Made by a program: the position numbers and the translations under genes. Positions 45,153 to 53,389 of a stretch of DNA of 64,000 nucleotides are shown in pieces. Source of the stretch: JADGHX01 sp035760965 (GTDB lineage: Bacteria; Pseudomonadota; Gammaproteobacteria; Steroidobacterales; Steroidobacteraceae); contig DASTRY010000051.1 of assembly GCA_035760965.1 (NCBI GenBank), positions 62,001 through 126,000 of the forward strand. The letters run 5' to 3'. Below the pieces are notes generated by a model. That model made no database searches, was not told where the DNA came from, and was given only the letters and a program-made list of their open reading frames with translations. Position 1 is the first letter of the stretch. Each line of letters begins with the position of its first letter.

Positions 45153-47243
45153 TCAGAAGGACACCTTGACGCTCGCCGACACGAAGTCGCGATCGTTGAG
45201 ATCGTTCCAGCGCCCTGCGCCGCTGAACTGGGTCCACGCGACATCGAGCTCGTACGTCGCGCGCAGATTGGCCGAGACGCCCAGCGTCAACCCCTTGCGT
45301 CCTTCGACGAAATTGCCGCCCGGCCCCGGAGAGGTGCCGTTCACGTCGTGCGACCACGAGAACCGCGGCAGGATGTTCCACGCGCCGATGAGATTGGGAT
45401 ACTCGAGCCGCCCCGCGAGGCGATAGCCCCACGACGTGCGATCGGGGAAGCGATCCTGCGGCTCGACCTCGCCGAAGTGCCGGCCCGCGAGCTCCGCGTT
45501 ACCGCTCACCGACGTGCCGGGACCGTTGTAGCGCAAGCCGCGACCGGTGGGTCCGCCATCCAGCTTGTTCTCGAGGCCCGGGATGTAGTCCACCGCACCC
45601 TCGAACACGAGCACGAGCTGCGAGGCGCGCATGATGTTCGCGAACGTCTGCGTCGCGGTGAACTGCGCCTGCCAGGTGTGCTTGTCGCTCCATCCGCGCA
45701 CGTCCTGATTCAGCCCGAACACACCCAGCTGATTGCAGCGCGTGAGCGTCGCGCCCGCGCCGGGCAGACACGTTGCGGGCAACGGCGTCCCGCGGAGGGC
45801 TGCGAGCCCGGATTCGAGCGGCGCGAGCGCGGCGAACAGCAGCTCCACGTCGTCGAACTGCAGCGGCTGATTCTCGCGCCAGGCCACTTCGCCCTGCAGC
45901 GCGGTCCCGGTCGCCTGCACTTGCGTGTTGAACGAGAGGCCGAGCATGTGGATGTCTTCCGGAAACTCCGTGAAGTAGCCGGCCGTCTTCGCGTACTCGT
46001 GCGTGGCGATGTTCGTCGCTTGCGCAGTCACATCGCCGCCGGCGAGCAGCGTGTTCGCGCCGATGGTCGCGTACTGCTGCGCGAGTGCCTGTGCGAGATT
46101 GCCGCCCGCCTGCTGGGAGCTCGCGACCGCGGCCTGCGTGGCCGTCGCCACCGCCGCAGCGAGCGGCAGGCCCGCCGCAATACCCTGCGCGGCCGCGCCC
46201 ACCGCGGTGAGCGCACCGAACGCATTGCCGAGCCCGGCTTGCGTGCCGGTGCGTCCCGAGATCACGGGCAGCCGGCTGTGATAGTTCAGGAAGTAGAACC
46301 CGAGCTCCGTGCCGTTGTTGAAGTCCGGCAGGAACAGCTTGAAATTCAGGCCGTACTGCCCGCCGTTGCTCGGCTTGCGCGTGTCGAGGCGGTTGACGTT
46401 CTGGAAGTCGGCGATGAACGGGCCGCCGAGCGGACGGAAGTCCACACCCTGATCCGAGAACGCGCCGAACCCGAGCACGACGCGCTGCCCGCCGGGCACG
46501 GCGAAATCGTTGGTGCTGAAGTACGAGCCCGCCGGCTCGGGCCGGGTATCGTTCCAGTCGGTGATGTACACGAGCTGCGTGCTCAGCTGATCGGTGAGCT
46601 GCAGGTTGAAGACCGCCATTTCCTGCGGCAGGAACGCCTCCTTCAGCTCCGAGCCGGGCACGCGCAGCGCGGCCACGTCGAAATGGTTGATCACGTTCAG
46701 TCCGCCCTGGATGAACGTGCTCTCGCCCCAGCTCAGCACCTGGCGCCCGAGGCGCAGCTCCGCCGGCATGCTGCCCATGTCGAAGCGCGCATAGCCGAAG
46801 AGATCGAGCAGGCGCACGTAGGAGCCGACGAGATCCTTCGCCGCACGCGACAGCGGCGTGCGCTCGGTGTGATCGTTCTCCGCCTCGAAATCCTCGAGCG
46901 CCGAGCCGCGCACGAACACGCCCAGGTTGTCCGATTGCGAGTGCAACGAGAGCTCGCTGACGATCTTGGCCGCCTTGCTGAAGAGGCCCTTGCTGTAGTT
47001 CAGGTTGCCGTCGTCGATGTTCGGCGAGCGCCCGCAGCCGCCGTCGGCGGTGGCGATGAGGTTGCAGTCGCGGTCGGCGACCCGCCACGCCTGTCCGTAG
47101 GAAATCGTCGTATCCCAGCTTCCCGAGATGCTTCCTTCCGTGAAGTCCGCCGCGCGCGCATCGAGCGCGAGCGCCGCGCCGACGGTTGCGGCGATGCCGG
47201 CCGCGACGAGACCACGATGACGCCGGATGTGCTCGATCCTCAT
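45153..47243 (-). CDS. DUF1302 outer membrane protein
   Basis: This 696-residue protein has a signal peptide (to about residue 31, ALDARA). Next come the DUF1302 opening (GSISGSWDTTISYGQAWRVADRDC), LRLGRQVLSWGEST and LGLSFNTQVQATGTALQGEVAWRENQPLQ. The end VSASVKVSF carries the terminal Phe of outer membrane barrels. An Ala/Gln-rich insertion of about 90 residues (AAVATATQAAVASSQQAGGNLAQALAQQYA) occurs mid-protein, probably a long loop. It leads the five-gene operon. The substrate is unknown; relatives occur with steroid, terpene or fatty-acid gene sets. Confidence 0.9.
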   Translation of the reverse strand: MRIEHIRRHRGLVAAGIAATVGAALALDARAADFTEGSISGSWDTTISYGQAWRVADRDCNLIATADGGCGRSPNIDDGNLNYSKGLFSKAAKIVSELSLHSQSDNLGVFVRGSALEDFEAENDHTERTPLSRAAKDLVGSYVRLLDLFGYARFDMGSMPAELRLGRQVLSWGESTFIQGGLNVINHFDVAALRVPGSELKEAFLPQEMAVFNLQLTDQLSTQLVYITDWNDTRPEPAGSYFSTNDFAVPGGQRVVLGFGAFSDQGVDFRPLGGPFIADFQNVNRLDTRKPSNGGQYGLNFKLFLPDFNNGTELGFYFLNYHSRLPVISGRTGTQAGLGNAFGALTAVGAAAQGIAAGLPLAAAVATATQAAVASSQQAGGNLAQALAQQYATIGANTLLAGGDVTAQATNIATHEYAKTAGYFTEFPEDIHMLGLSFNTQVQATGTALQGEVAWRENQPLQFDDVELLFAALAPLESGLAALRGTPLPATCLPGAGATLTRCNQLGVFGLNQDVRGWSDKHTWQAQFTATQTFANIMRASQLVLVFEGAVDYIPGLENKLDGGPTGRGLRYNGPGTSVSGNAELAGRHFGEVEPQDRFPDRTSWGYRLAGRLEYPNLIGAWNILPRFSWSHDVNGTSPGPGGNFVEGRKGLTLGVSANLRATYELDVAWTQFSGAGRWNDLNDRDFVSASVKVSF

Positions 47244-47357
47244 GCCCGACCCCCGCTGCCTTGCTTTTTCTCGCCGACTGCGTGCATCGAGCGGGCTTGC
47301 GCCCGCCGCCTCTCGTACACGAGTCGCGCGCGAGTATAGCCGAACAAATCGCCGCGA

Positions 47358-49787
47358 CTAGCTGTGAGTCACCTGCAGAATGCTGTGCCGGATCTGCTCG
47401 TTCAGCACGAGTTGGGCGTCCGCGGCGACACGAGTCAGGACGTCGTCGAATTCGAGCTTGCCGGCGGCGGAGACCCGAATCACGCCGCGCGCGCGCAGCA
47501 GGTCGATGAAATTCTTGAAGAGCGCGCGGTCGAAGAACTCCGGCGAGTTGATGCCGTAGAGCATGGTCATGCGCTGCCCCATGAGCTGACAGCGCTCTTC
47601 GAGTGCAGCCTGCGTGATCTCGCCGCTGCCCGCTTGCAGCAACAGCGCTACGGCCAGGTAGTAGCGCTCGATCGTCTGTATAGTCGCCTGCGCCAGCAGC
47701 GAGAGTTGTACTGCACGCGCAGAGTTCGGCGGCGGGCGGCGCCATTCACTGCCGTTCTCCACCGCTTCGATGAGCCCGTGCTGCGCGAGGCAGGCGAGCA
47801 CGCGCTCGACGACCCCGGGAAGCTCGCTCTCGCTCCAACGCAGGAACAGCTCGGACGCGATGTACGGATAGATACGCCACGCGAGTCGCTGGATGTCTTC
47901 CGTCCGCATCGACGCGTTGCTGTCGAACGCGCAAGCGATGAGCGACGGCATCGCGAACAGGTGCAGGACGTTGTTCCGGAAATACGTCATCAGCACCGCG
48001 ACCTCCTCTCGCATGCGCACCAGGTCGCCGAGCGGGTGTTTCTCGCGTGCCGTCACCTGCATGGAATCGCCGTACGCCAGGATGTCAGCGGGACTAAGGT
48101 CCGTAACCGTTACGCGCTCGCTGTACGGGAAACTGCGCAGGAGAGCGAGATACAGCTCGAGCTGCCGCAGCAGATCGCTTTCTGGCAGCGTCTGTCGTGG
48201 TGTCGCGAGCAGCGTCACCGCGAGCAGGTTGATGGGTGACACGGCCGCCGCCGCGTTGATGTTCTGCATGATCTTCTCGGCCAGCTGATCCACGGCCGGG
48301 TTGATCCAGGGAAGGCGCGTCACGTCCTCCAGCGCGCGTTTGCTCCACTCCGGATCGAACTGCTCGAGCAGCTCGCTGAGGAACACGGGCTCGCCGATGT
48401 TGACGTACACCCGGCCGAAACGCTCTCGCAGCCTGCCCAAGGTGGCCACGAGGCCAAGGACGCTCTCCTTCTCCTTCGGCTTGCCCGACAACTCACCGAT
48501 GTACGTTGCGCCCTCCACGACCCGCTCGTAGCCGAAGTACACCGGCAGGAACACGACAGGCCGCTGCGGGTGGCGCAGGAAGCTGCGTACCGTCATGGAC
48601 AGCATGCCTGTCTTCGGCTGCAGCAGTCGGCCCGTGCGGCTGCGCCCACCTTCGATGAAGTATTCGATCGAGTGCCCGCGCGCCATGATCGCCGCGAGAT
48701 AGTTCGTGAACACCACCGTGTACAGCGAGCTGCCGCGGAAGCTCCTGCGGATGAAGAACGCCCCGCCCTTGCGCAGCAGCCGCCCGACCACGGGCAGATT
48801 CAGGTTGATGCCCGCGGCGATGTGCGGGATCGCATAGCCCTGCCGGAAGATCGCGTACGACAGCAGCAGATAGTCCATGTGGCTGCGATGACAGGGCACG
48901 TAGATGATCTCGTGATCCTTCGCCAGCCGCTCGAGCGTCTCGATGTGCGCGAGAACCACGCCGTCGTAGAGCCGGTTCCACAGCCGCGTCAGCGCGAACT
49001 CCATGAAGCGCACGAACGCGTGCGAGTAGTTCGCGGCGATTTCCTCCGCGAGCTTCTGCGCCTGCACCATCGCTTGCCGCCGGGTGATCTTCTTCTCGCG
49101 CATCTCCTGCGCGATGGCGGCGCGCACGGCATGCGTGCGAAGCACGCGAGTGATGATGGTGCGGGTATGCGAGAGGTCCGGCCCGATGCGCGCGGTACGC
49201 TGGCGCGCGTACTGCAGTCGCAGGGCTCGCGCCACGCGCCGGCTCTGTATTTCGACGGCAGCCTCTTCGCCTAGCAGCCCCCGCAGCGACAGCGGCTCGC
49301 CCATCTCGATGAGCGTATTGCGGCCGTTGAAGAGCACCTGAAGGAACTTGCGGAGTCGGCTGGTGAGGGCCCATTCCTCCGCCAGTATCAGCTTGAGGAA
49401 CGAGCTTTCCTTCTGCGGCGCACGCCCCCAGTACACGGCCACCGGCACGAGGTCCACGTCGATGTCCGGATGTTCGCGCATCGTGCGCGCGAGCTGGACG
49501 AGCGCTTCCGGGGGACGGCGGTCGATGCGCTCATCCCAGAAGCCGAGCGGACGCGTGAGATAGAAGAACGAGCGCAGCTCGCGTGCCGGCTTCACCAGTC
49601 GCTTCTGCGGACGCGGCAATTTCAGCTTCACGGTGGCGTTCTGCAGCACCGCCAGGTCCGTGACGCTGCGCCGCTCGAGCACGTAGCAGATCGGCTTCGG
49701 GTGGCTCCGCAGGCGGGCGACGGCATCCTCCGGTCGCACCGTGAATCGCACCCAGAGGGCCAGCAGCCGTCGCAGAAACCAGTTCAT
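47358..49787 (-). CDS. plsB: Glycerol-3-phosphate 1-O-acyltransferase PlsB
   Basis: This 809-residue membrane-bound enzyme acylates sn-glycerol 3-phosphate in the first step of phospholipid synthesis. The acyltransferase boxes are YVPCHRSHMDYLLLSYAI (His300, Asp305), GGAFFIRRSFRG, FIEGGRSRTGRLL and VVFLPVYFGYERVVEG. The length matches E. coli PlsB (807). The ATG at 49787 begins MNWFLRRLLALWVRF, fitting the family. Confidence 0.97.
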   Translation of the reverse strand: MNWFLRRLLALWVRFTVRPEDAVARLRSHPKPICYVLERRSVTDLAVLQNATVKLKLPRPQKRLVKPARELRSFFYLTRPLGFWDERIDRRPPEALVQLARTMREHPDIDVDLVPVAVYWGRAPQKESSFLKLILAEEWALTSRLRKFLQVLFNGRNTLIEMGEPLSLRGLLGEEAAVEIQSRRVARALRLQYARQRTARIGPDLSHTRTIITRVLRTHAVRAAIAQEMREKKITRRQAMVQAQKLAEEIAANYSHAFVRFMEFALTRLWNRLYDGVVLAHIETLERLAKDHEIIYVPCHRSHMDYLLLSYAIFRQGYAIPHIAAGINLNLPVVGRLLRKGGAFFIRRSFRGSSLYTVVFTNYLAAIMARGHSIEYFIEGGRSRTGRLLQPKTGMLSMTVRSFLRHPQRPVVFLPVYFGYERVVEGATYIGELSGKPKEKESVLGLVATLGRLRERFGRVYVNIGEPVFLSELLEQFDPEWSKRALEDVTRLPWINPAVDQLAEKIMQNINAAAAVSPINLLAVTLLATPRQTLPESDLLRQLELYLALLRSFPYSERVTVTDLSPADILAYGDSMQVTAREKHPLGDLVRMREEVAVLMTYFRNNVLHLFAMPSLIACAFDSNASMRTEDIQRLAWRIYPYIASELFLRWSESELPGVVERVLACLAQHGLIEAVENGSEWRRPPPNSARAVQLSLLAQATIQTIERYYLAVALLLQAGSGEITQAALEERCQLMGQRMTMLYGINSPEFFDRALFKNFIDLLRARGVIRVSAAGKLEFDDVLTRVAADAQLVLNEQIRHSILQVTHS

Positions 49788-49849
49788 TCTCTACGTGTCA
49801 CCCGCCCGCTCCGCGGCGCCGCGAGTGTAGTAGGGGAATGGCCGCCGCG

Positions 49850-50371
49850 CTATTCGAACGCAGGTGCCGGCAGGTCCAGCGCGATCAGGAAGTATTCGAA
49901 GAGGTGGCGCACGACGCGGAGCTGGTTGTGCAGACGATGGTCGCTGTCGAGCAGATGAAGCGCCGCGCCGTATTCCTTCGCGAAGCGGATGCTGTGCTCG
50001 TACGGCACCACATCGTCGCGCCAGCCATGCACGAGCGCGGCCGGACAGTCGAGCACGCCCTGGCGCAGCTCCGGCAATCCTTCCATGTAGAGCGCGGGCG
50101 CCATCAGAAAGACGCCGCGCGCATGCAGGAGCGACGCGGAGGCGACGGAAACGAAGCCGCCCATGCTGGAGCCGACCAGCACCAGATCGCCCTGCAGCTC
50201 CTTGCAGAAGTCGACAAGCCGGGTGATGCGCGCCCGAGGATGATCGATGCCGCGGTAGTCGACGGACTCGGTCTCGTAGCCCTCGCTACGCGCCACTTCG
50301 GCGAGCGCGGAAATTTTGCGGCCCCAAGGACCGCTTTCCTGACCGTGCGAAAAAACGACGTATCGGCTCAC
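49850..50371 (-). CDS. YqiA/YcfP-type alpha/beta hydrolase
   Basis: This 173-residue protein starts VSRYVVFSHGQESGPWGRKISALAEVA. It has the nucleophile elbow LVGSSMGGFVS (Gly-x-Ser-x-Gly), a small core, and a late His in LLDSDHRLHNQL. The family contains small esterase-like proteins such as YqiA. The GTG at 50371 has a G-rich Shine-Dalgarno-like run five bases upstream. A GTG at 50401 would overlap the preceding gene. Confidence 0.82.
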   Translation of the reverse strand: MSRYVVFSHGQESGPWGRKISALAEVARSEGYETESVDYRGIDHPRARITRLVDFCKELQGDLVLVGSSMGGFVSVASASLLHARGVFLMAPALYMEGLPELRQGVLDCPAALVHGWRDDVVPYEHSIRFAKEYGAALHLLDSDHRLHNQLRVVRHLFEYFLIALDLPAPAFE

Positions 50372-50385
50372 AGAGCCCCCGGAAG

Positions 50386-50733
50386 TCAACGCGGCTTCCA
50401 CAACACTTCATCGAGATCGACCGCACTCCTTCGCTGGACTCGTCCGTTCGTCACTTTAACTCCCTCGGACCGCAGGCGCCGGCTCTGTTCGGCATGCGCC
50501 TTCGTGTTCTTCGGGAAGGTGATGCGCTCGCCGGCGGCGACCACACGGTGCCAGGGCAGACGCATGCGCTCCGGCGCCACTCGCAGCGCATATCCGACGA
50601 GGCGTGCCCGACCCGGCAGCCCCGCGAGCCGCGCCACTGTGCCGTACGTGGCGACGCGGCCGCGCGGAATCGCACGCACCGCACGCCAGATGGCCTCGAG
50701 CGCTTCCGTCTTCATCGGACGCAATACTCCCAT
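50386..50733 (-). CDS. Alkyltransferase-like (ATL) DNA repair protein
   Basis: This 115-residue protein has the C-terminal DNA-binding domain of O6-methylguanine methyltransferase: VRAIPRGRVATYGTVARLAGLPGRARLVGYALR. The active-site motif is PWHRVV (Trp61), where the methyltransferase has PCHRV. It therefore cannot accept a methyl group. ATL proteins bind O6-alkylguanine and hand it to nucleotide excision repair. An internal ATG at 50715 is an alternative start. Confidence 0.88.
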   Translation of the reverse strand: MGVLRPMKTEALEAIWRAVRAIPRGRVATYGTVARLAGLPGRARLVGYALRVAPERMRLPWHRVVAAGERITFPKNTKAHAEQSRRLRSEGVKVTNGRVQRRSAVDLDEVLWKPR

Positions 50734-50829
50734 TCGGGCACGTCAGTTCGCCAGTGACCTTGAGCGGCACTCTGGTTTACAGTGGATCAGAGGCTAAGCA
50801 GGAGCGTAGTCATTACTGCGGGCTCCGAC

Positions 50830-51372
50830 ATGTCCGACCCCACCTCTGCCACCGGGACGCATTCCGGCGTCACGATAGGACCGGCGGTCCCACCGGCAGA
50901 CCTCGAAGCGGGCCCGGTGTTGCGCGCGTGGCAGAAGGCGTCCAGATCGGCGCTCGGGCGCTGGTTCTTCGCGCGCGCGGTGTGCCGGCGCGCTCCCTAC
51001 TTCAGCACGATCCGCCCGCGGTTTCTGGAGCTCGCGCCGGCCGTGTGCCGGGTGAGCATGCGCAAGCGTCGCAGTGTCGAGAACCACATCCGCACGGTGC
51101 ATGCGCTGGCGATGGGGAATCTGTGCGAGCTTGCGGCGGGGATGGTCACGGAGGTGACCATCCCATCGGCCATGCGCTGGCTGCCCCGCGGGATGACCAT
51201 CGAGTACTTGCGCCGCGCGGAATCGGACGTGACCGCGACCGCGCGACTCACCAAGACGCAATGGCCCGGACACTCGGAGAACATCGCCGTGCCGGTCACC
51301 GTCGTGGATGTCACCGGCACGGAAGTCGTCCGCGCCGTCATCACGATGTACGTCTCGCCGAAGCGCCTGTAG
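50830..51372 (+). CDS. Hotdog-fold (DUF4442-type) protein, possible thioesterase
   Basis: This 180-residue protein has RRSVENHIRTVHALAMGNLCELAAGMVTEVTIPSAMRWLPRGMTIEYLRRAESDVTATARL, the hotdog helix and strands of the DUF4442/YiiD-like thioesterase group. The Asn-His-x10-Asn-x3-Glu spacing resembles the active site of acyl-CoA thioesterases. A GTG at 50782 would lengthen it by 16 residues, and neither start has a clear Shine-Dalgarno. It converges with the tail-sheath gene with a one-base gap. Confidence 0.8.
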   Translation: MSDPTSATGTHSGVTIGPAVPPADLEAGPVLRAWQKASRSALGRWFFARAVCRRAPYFSTIRPRFLELAPAVCRVSMRKRRSVENHIRTVHALAMGNLCELAAGMVTEVTIPSAMRWLPRGMTIEYLRRAESDVTATARLTKTQWPGHSENIAVPVTVVDVTGTEVVRAVITMYVSPKRL

Positions 51373-51373
51373 C

Positions 51374-52999
51374 TCAGTCGATCAGCAGGCCGCGCAGAAT
51401 CGTGGTTTCGATTTCCCACTCCAGGCGCCGCCCGGAGGTCGTGGCCCGGTTGGGCCAGGTCGGACGACAGGTGCTCCCGCCCGGCGTGTGCGTGATGAGC
51501 CAGGCGTGGAACTCGGAAGGCTTGGTGATGGCGATGCCGAAGAGCACCTTCACTTTGCCTTCGGCTACCGTGCGCGGCTCGTTCACCCGCTCGTCGCAGA
51601 TGACGAAGTAGCTCTCTTCGGGGTTCGAACCGGCGAAGGCGCCCTGCTGATCGAGGCCGTCGAGGAACTCTTCGACCTGCCGGCGCGCGCGCTCCCACGT
51701 CGGATCGCCGCTCTTGTCGAACACCATCCAGCGCGTGCCGCGCTCGATGCTTGCCGTGACGAAGAGCGACAGACGGCGCGCCGACAGATACTTCCAGTCG
51801 GGCGAACCGGAGCTGCCGGCGGCGAGCGTGCGTGGGCTCGCCACGTTCCGCTGCGTCGAGCGCACGGCGGTCAGCGTGTTCACGCCCGCCTGGGCAAGGC
51901 GCACGCGCTCGGCGTCCGAGACGACCGACGCCGGCCGCAAGCCGGGGCGCAGAACCGAATCCTCGCCTTCCGCCGCGGCCCACACCGGCCACGTTTCATC
52001 GCTGCGCGCGATCAAGCCGGCCGCCGCGCCGCACGAGCCGAAGGTTTCGTGGCGCCCGCGCAGTCGATCGAGCGCGACGATACGCGGGTAGTACATCACG
52101 GCGTTCTCGCTGCGGAACGGCCAGTCGCGCAGCTCCGTGAGCGCACGGCTCGCGGTGACCCATGTCGAGGGCGGATCGACGACGAGCATCGCATGCCGAT
52201 CACGACAGAACCGCGCGGCGATCATGAGCGTGCTGAGCCCGACGTCCTGCTCGCGCGTGAGCGGCGGAATGCAGAGAAAGTTGAACATCGGCACGGCGCG
52301 CAGCGCGAAGAGGCCGGTGGATTCGCTTGCCGAGCCGATGATGTCGTAGTCGGTGAGCGGCGCGCCGTCGTCGCCGTCCGCATTCGAATTGATGTAGCCG
52401 ACGATCGGCGAGCCCGGATTGCGCACCGAGCGATCCGGCCGGGTCGCCGGCAGCGGCCCGCTCACGCGAGCAAGGCGCGAATCCATGAGGATGTCGGCCA
52501 CGCAGCGGCCGGCGTCGGGCAGCACCGAGAGGCGACGGAAGATCTCCTGCTCCTCGATCAGCTCGGAGCCCGCCGAGCGCACGCGCTGCAGGACCAGATT
52601 GAAGCGGTCCGGCTCACTGTCCGCAATGCCGTCGTAGTCCACCGAGGCGCGCAGGAATTCGCGCGAGCCGGGCTGCAGCGCGATGAGCTTCAGCTGCTCG
52701 TTGCCGGCCGGCAGCGTCAGCGTCGGCGGCCGCGCGCCGTTGGCGACGCGCACGATGTACGCCTCGCGCCCGCCGTTCTCGAAGAACTGCTCGACGGCGT
52801 ACGAGAGGGTCGAGGGCTGCCACAGCCCGCCGAACGTCTGGCTGAATTCGCTGAAGCTCGTGACGGATAGCGGCTTGTTGACCGGGCCCTTCAGGCACCG
52901 GCCCACGAAGGCGGCGATTCCGGTGGGGACACGCTCGATGGCGTGCTCTGCGCCACCTTGTCCCGCGAGTTCGACGCCGGAGACACGGCGTTCGGCCAC
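51374..52999 (-). CDS. Orphan contractile-tail sheath-like protein
   Basis: This 541-residue protein matches phage-type tail sheath organisation. The N-terminal arm begins VAERRVSGVELAG and reaches VPTGIAAFVGRCLKGPVNKPLSVTSFSEFSQTFGG, then FFENGGREAYIVRVANG. A variable middle with a strand-rich insert follows. The conserved C-terminal subtilisin-like domain has YLSARRLSLFVTASIERGTRWMVFDKSGDPTWERARRQVEEFLDGLDQQGAFAG, SYFVICDE and the terminal GIAITKPSEFHAWLI. Sheaths contract to drive a tube in phages, R-type pyocins and contractile injection systems. No tube, baseplate, spike or ATPase gene is near. The GTG at 52999 gives the family start; a GTG at 53116 would add 39 residues. Confidence 0.85.
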   Translation of the reverse strand: MAERRVSGVELAGQGGAEHAIERVPTGIAAFVGRCLKGPVNKPLSVTSFSEFSQTFGGLWQPSTLSYAVEQFFENGGREAYIVRVANGARPPTLTLPAGNEQLKLIALQPGSREFLRASVDYDGIADSEPDRFNLVLQRVRSAGSELIEEQEIFRRLSVLPDAGRCVADILMDSRLARVSGPLPATRPDRSVRNPGSPIVGYINSNADGDDGAPLTDYDIIGSASESTGLFALRAVPMFNFLCIPPLTREQDVGLSTLMIAARFCRDRHAMLVVDPPSTWVTASRALTELRDWPFRSENAVMYYPRIVALDRLRGRHETFGSCGAAAGLIARSDETWPVWAAAEGEDSVLRPGLRPASVVSDAERVRLAQAGVNTLTAVRSTQRNVASPRTLAAGSSGSPDWKYLSARRLSLFVTASIERGTRWMVFDKSGDPTWERARRQVEEFLDGLDQQGAFAGSNPEESYFVICDERVNEPRTVAEGKVKVLFGIAITKPSEFHAWLITHTPGGSTCRPTWPNRATTSGRRLEWEIETTILRGLLID

Positions 53000-53194
53000 G
53001 ATGAGCTTCTTGTGAAGGCTCCCTTTGAGCCGCGCGGACAATAACACAGCGTGACCGGTGCTGTGTGCGGTCGCGCACAGACCTTCGATTCGCCGACCGG
53101 CGACACGCGTTCGCACGACCGCAGCGCGTTTGGCCGTCCGCAGCGCACTTGGCGTACGGGTGCCGTGTTACGCGCGGTCGCGCAAACGCGATGA

Positions 53195-53380
53195 CTACGC
53201 GCGCTTACTCTCGGGCTTGCGCGGCGATTTGCTCTGCGGGCGCGGCGCATCGTTGGCGGCCGGCGCCTGCACCTGCTCGGTTTGCCGGCGTAATTCTTCT
53301 TCGCGCGCCCGCTCGGCCTCCTCGCGTTTGCGGGCGATCTCGGCATTCATCAGCTTCAACCATTCGGACAATTGGGGCAT
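53195..53380 (-). CDS. Small coiled-coil hypothetical protein
   Basis: This 61-residue protein begins MPQLSEWLKLMNAEIARKREEAERAREEELRRQ, a charged helix, and ends in a basic Pro/Ala/Lys tail. The N-terminal motif resembles that of small uncharacterised proteins in xanthomonads, recalled from memory. It lies upstream of the sheath gene and ten bases downstream of the M1 peptidase gene, all on the minus strand. Co-transcription with either is possible. Confidence 0.6.
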   Translation of the reverse strand: MPQLSEWLKLMNAEIARKREEAERAREEELRRQTEQVQAPAANDAPRPQSKSPRKPESKRA

Positions 53381-53389
53381 GGAGCTCGA

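Noticed and set aside
51621..51630. GGGTTCGAAC, like a tRNA T-arm
   Set aside because: It lies inside the sheath coding sequence, with no acceptor stem or anticodon arm around it.
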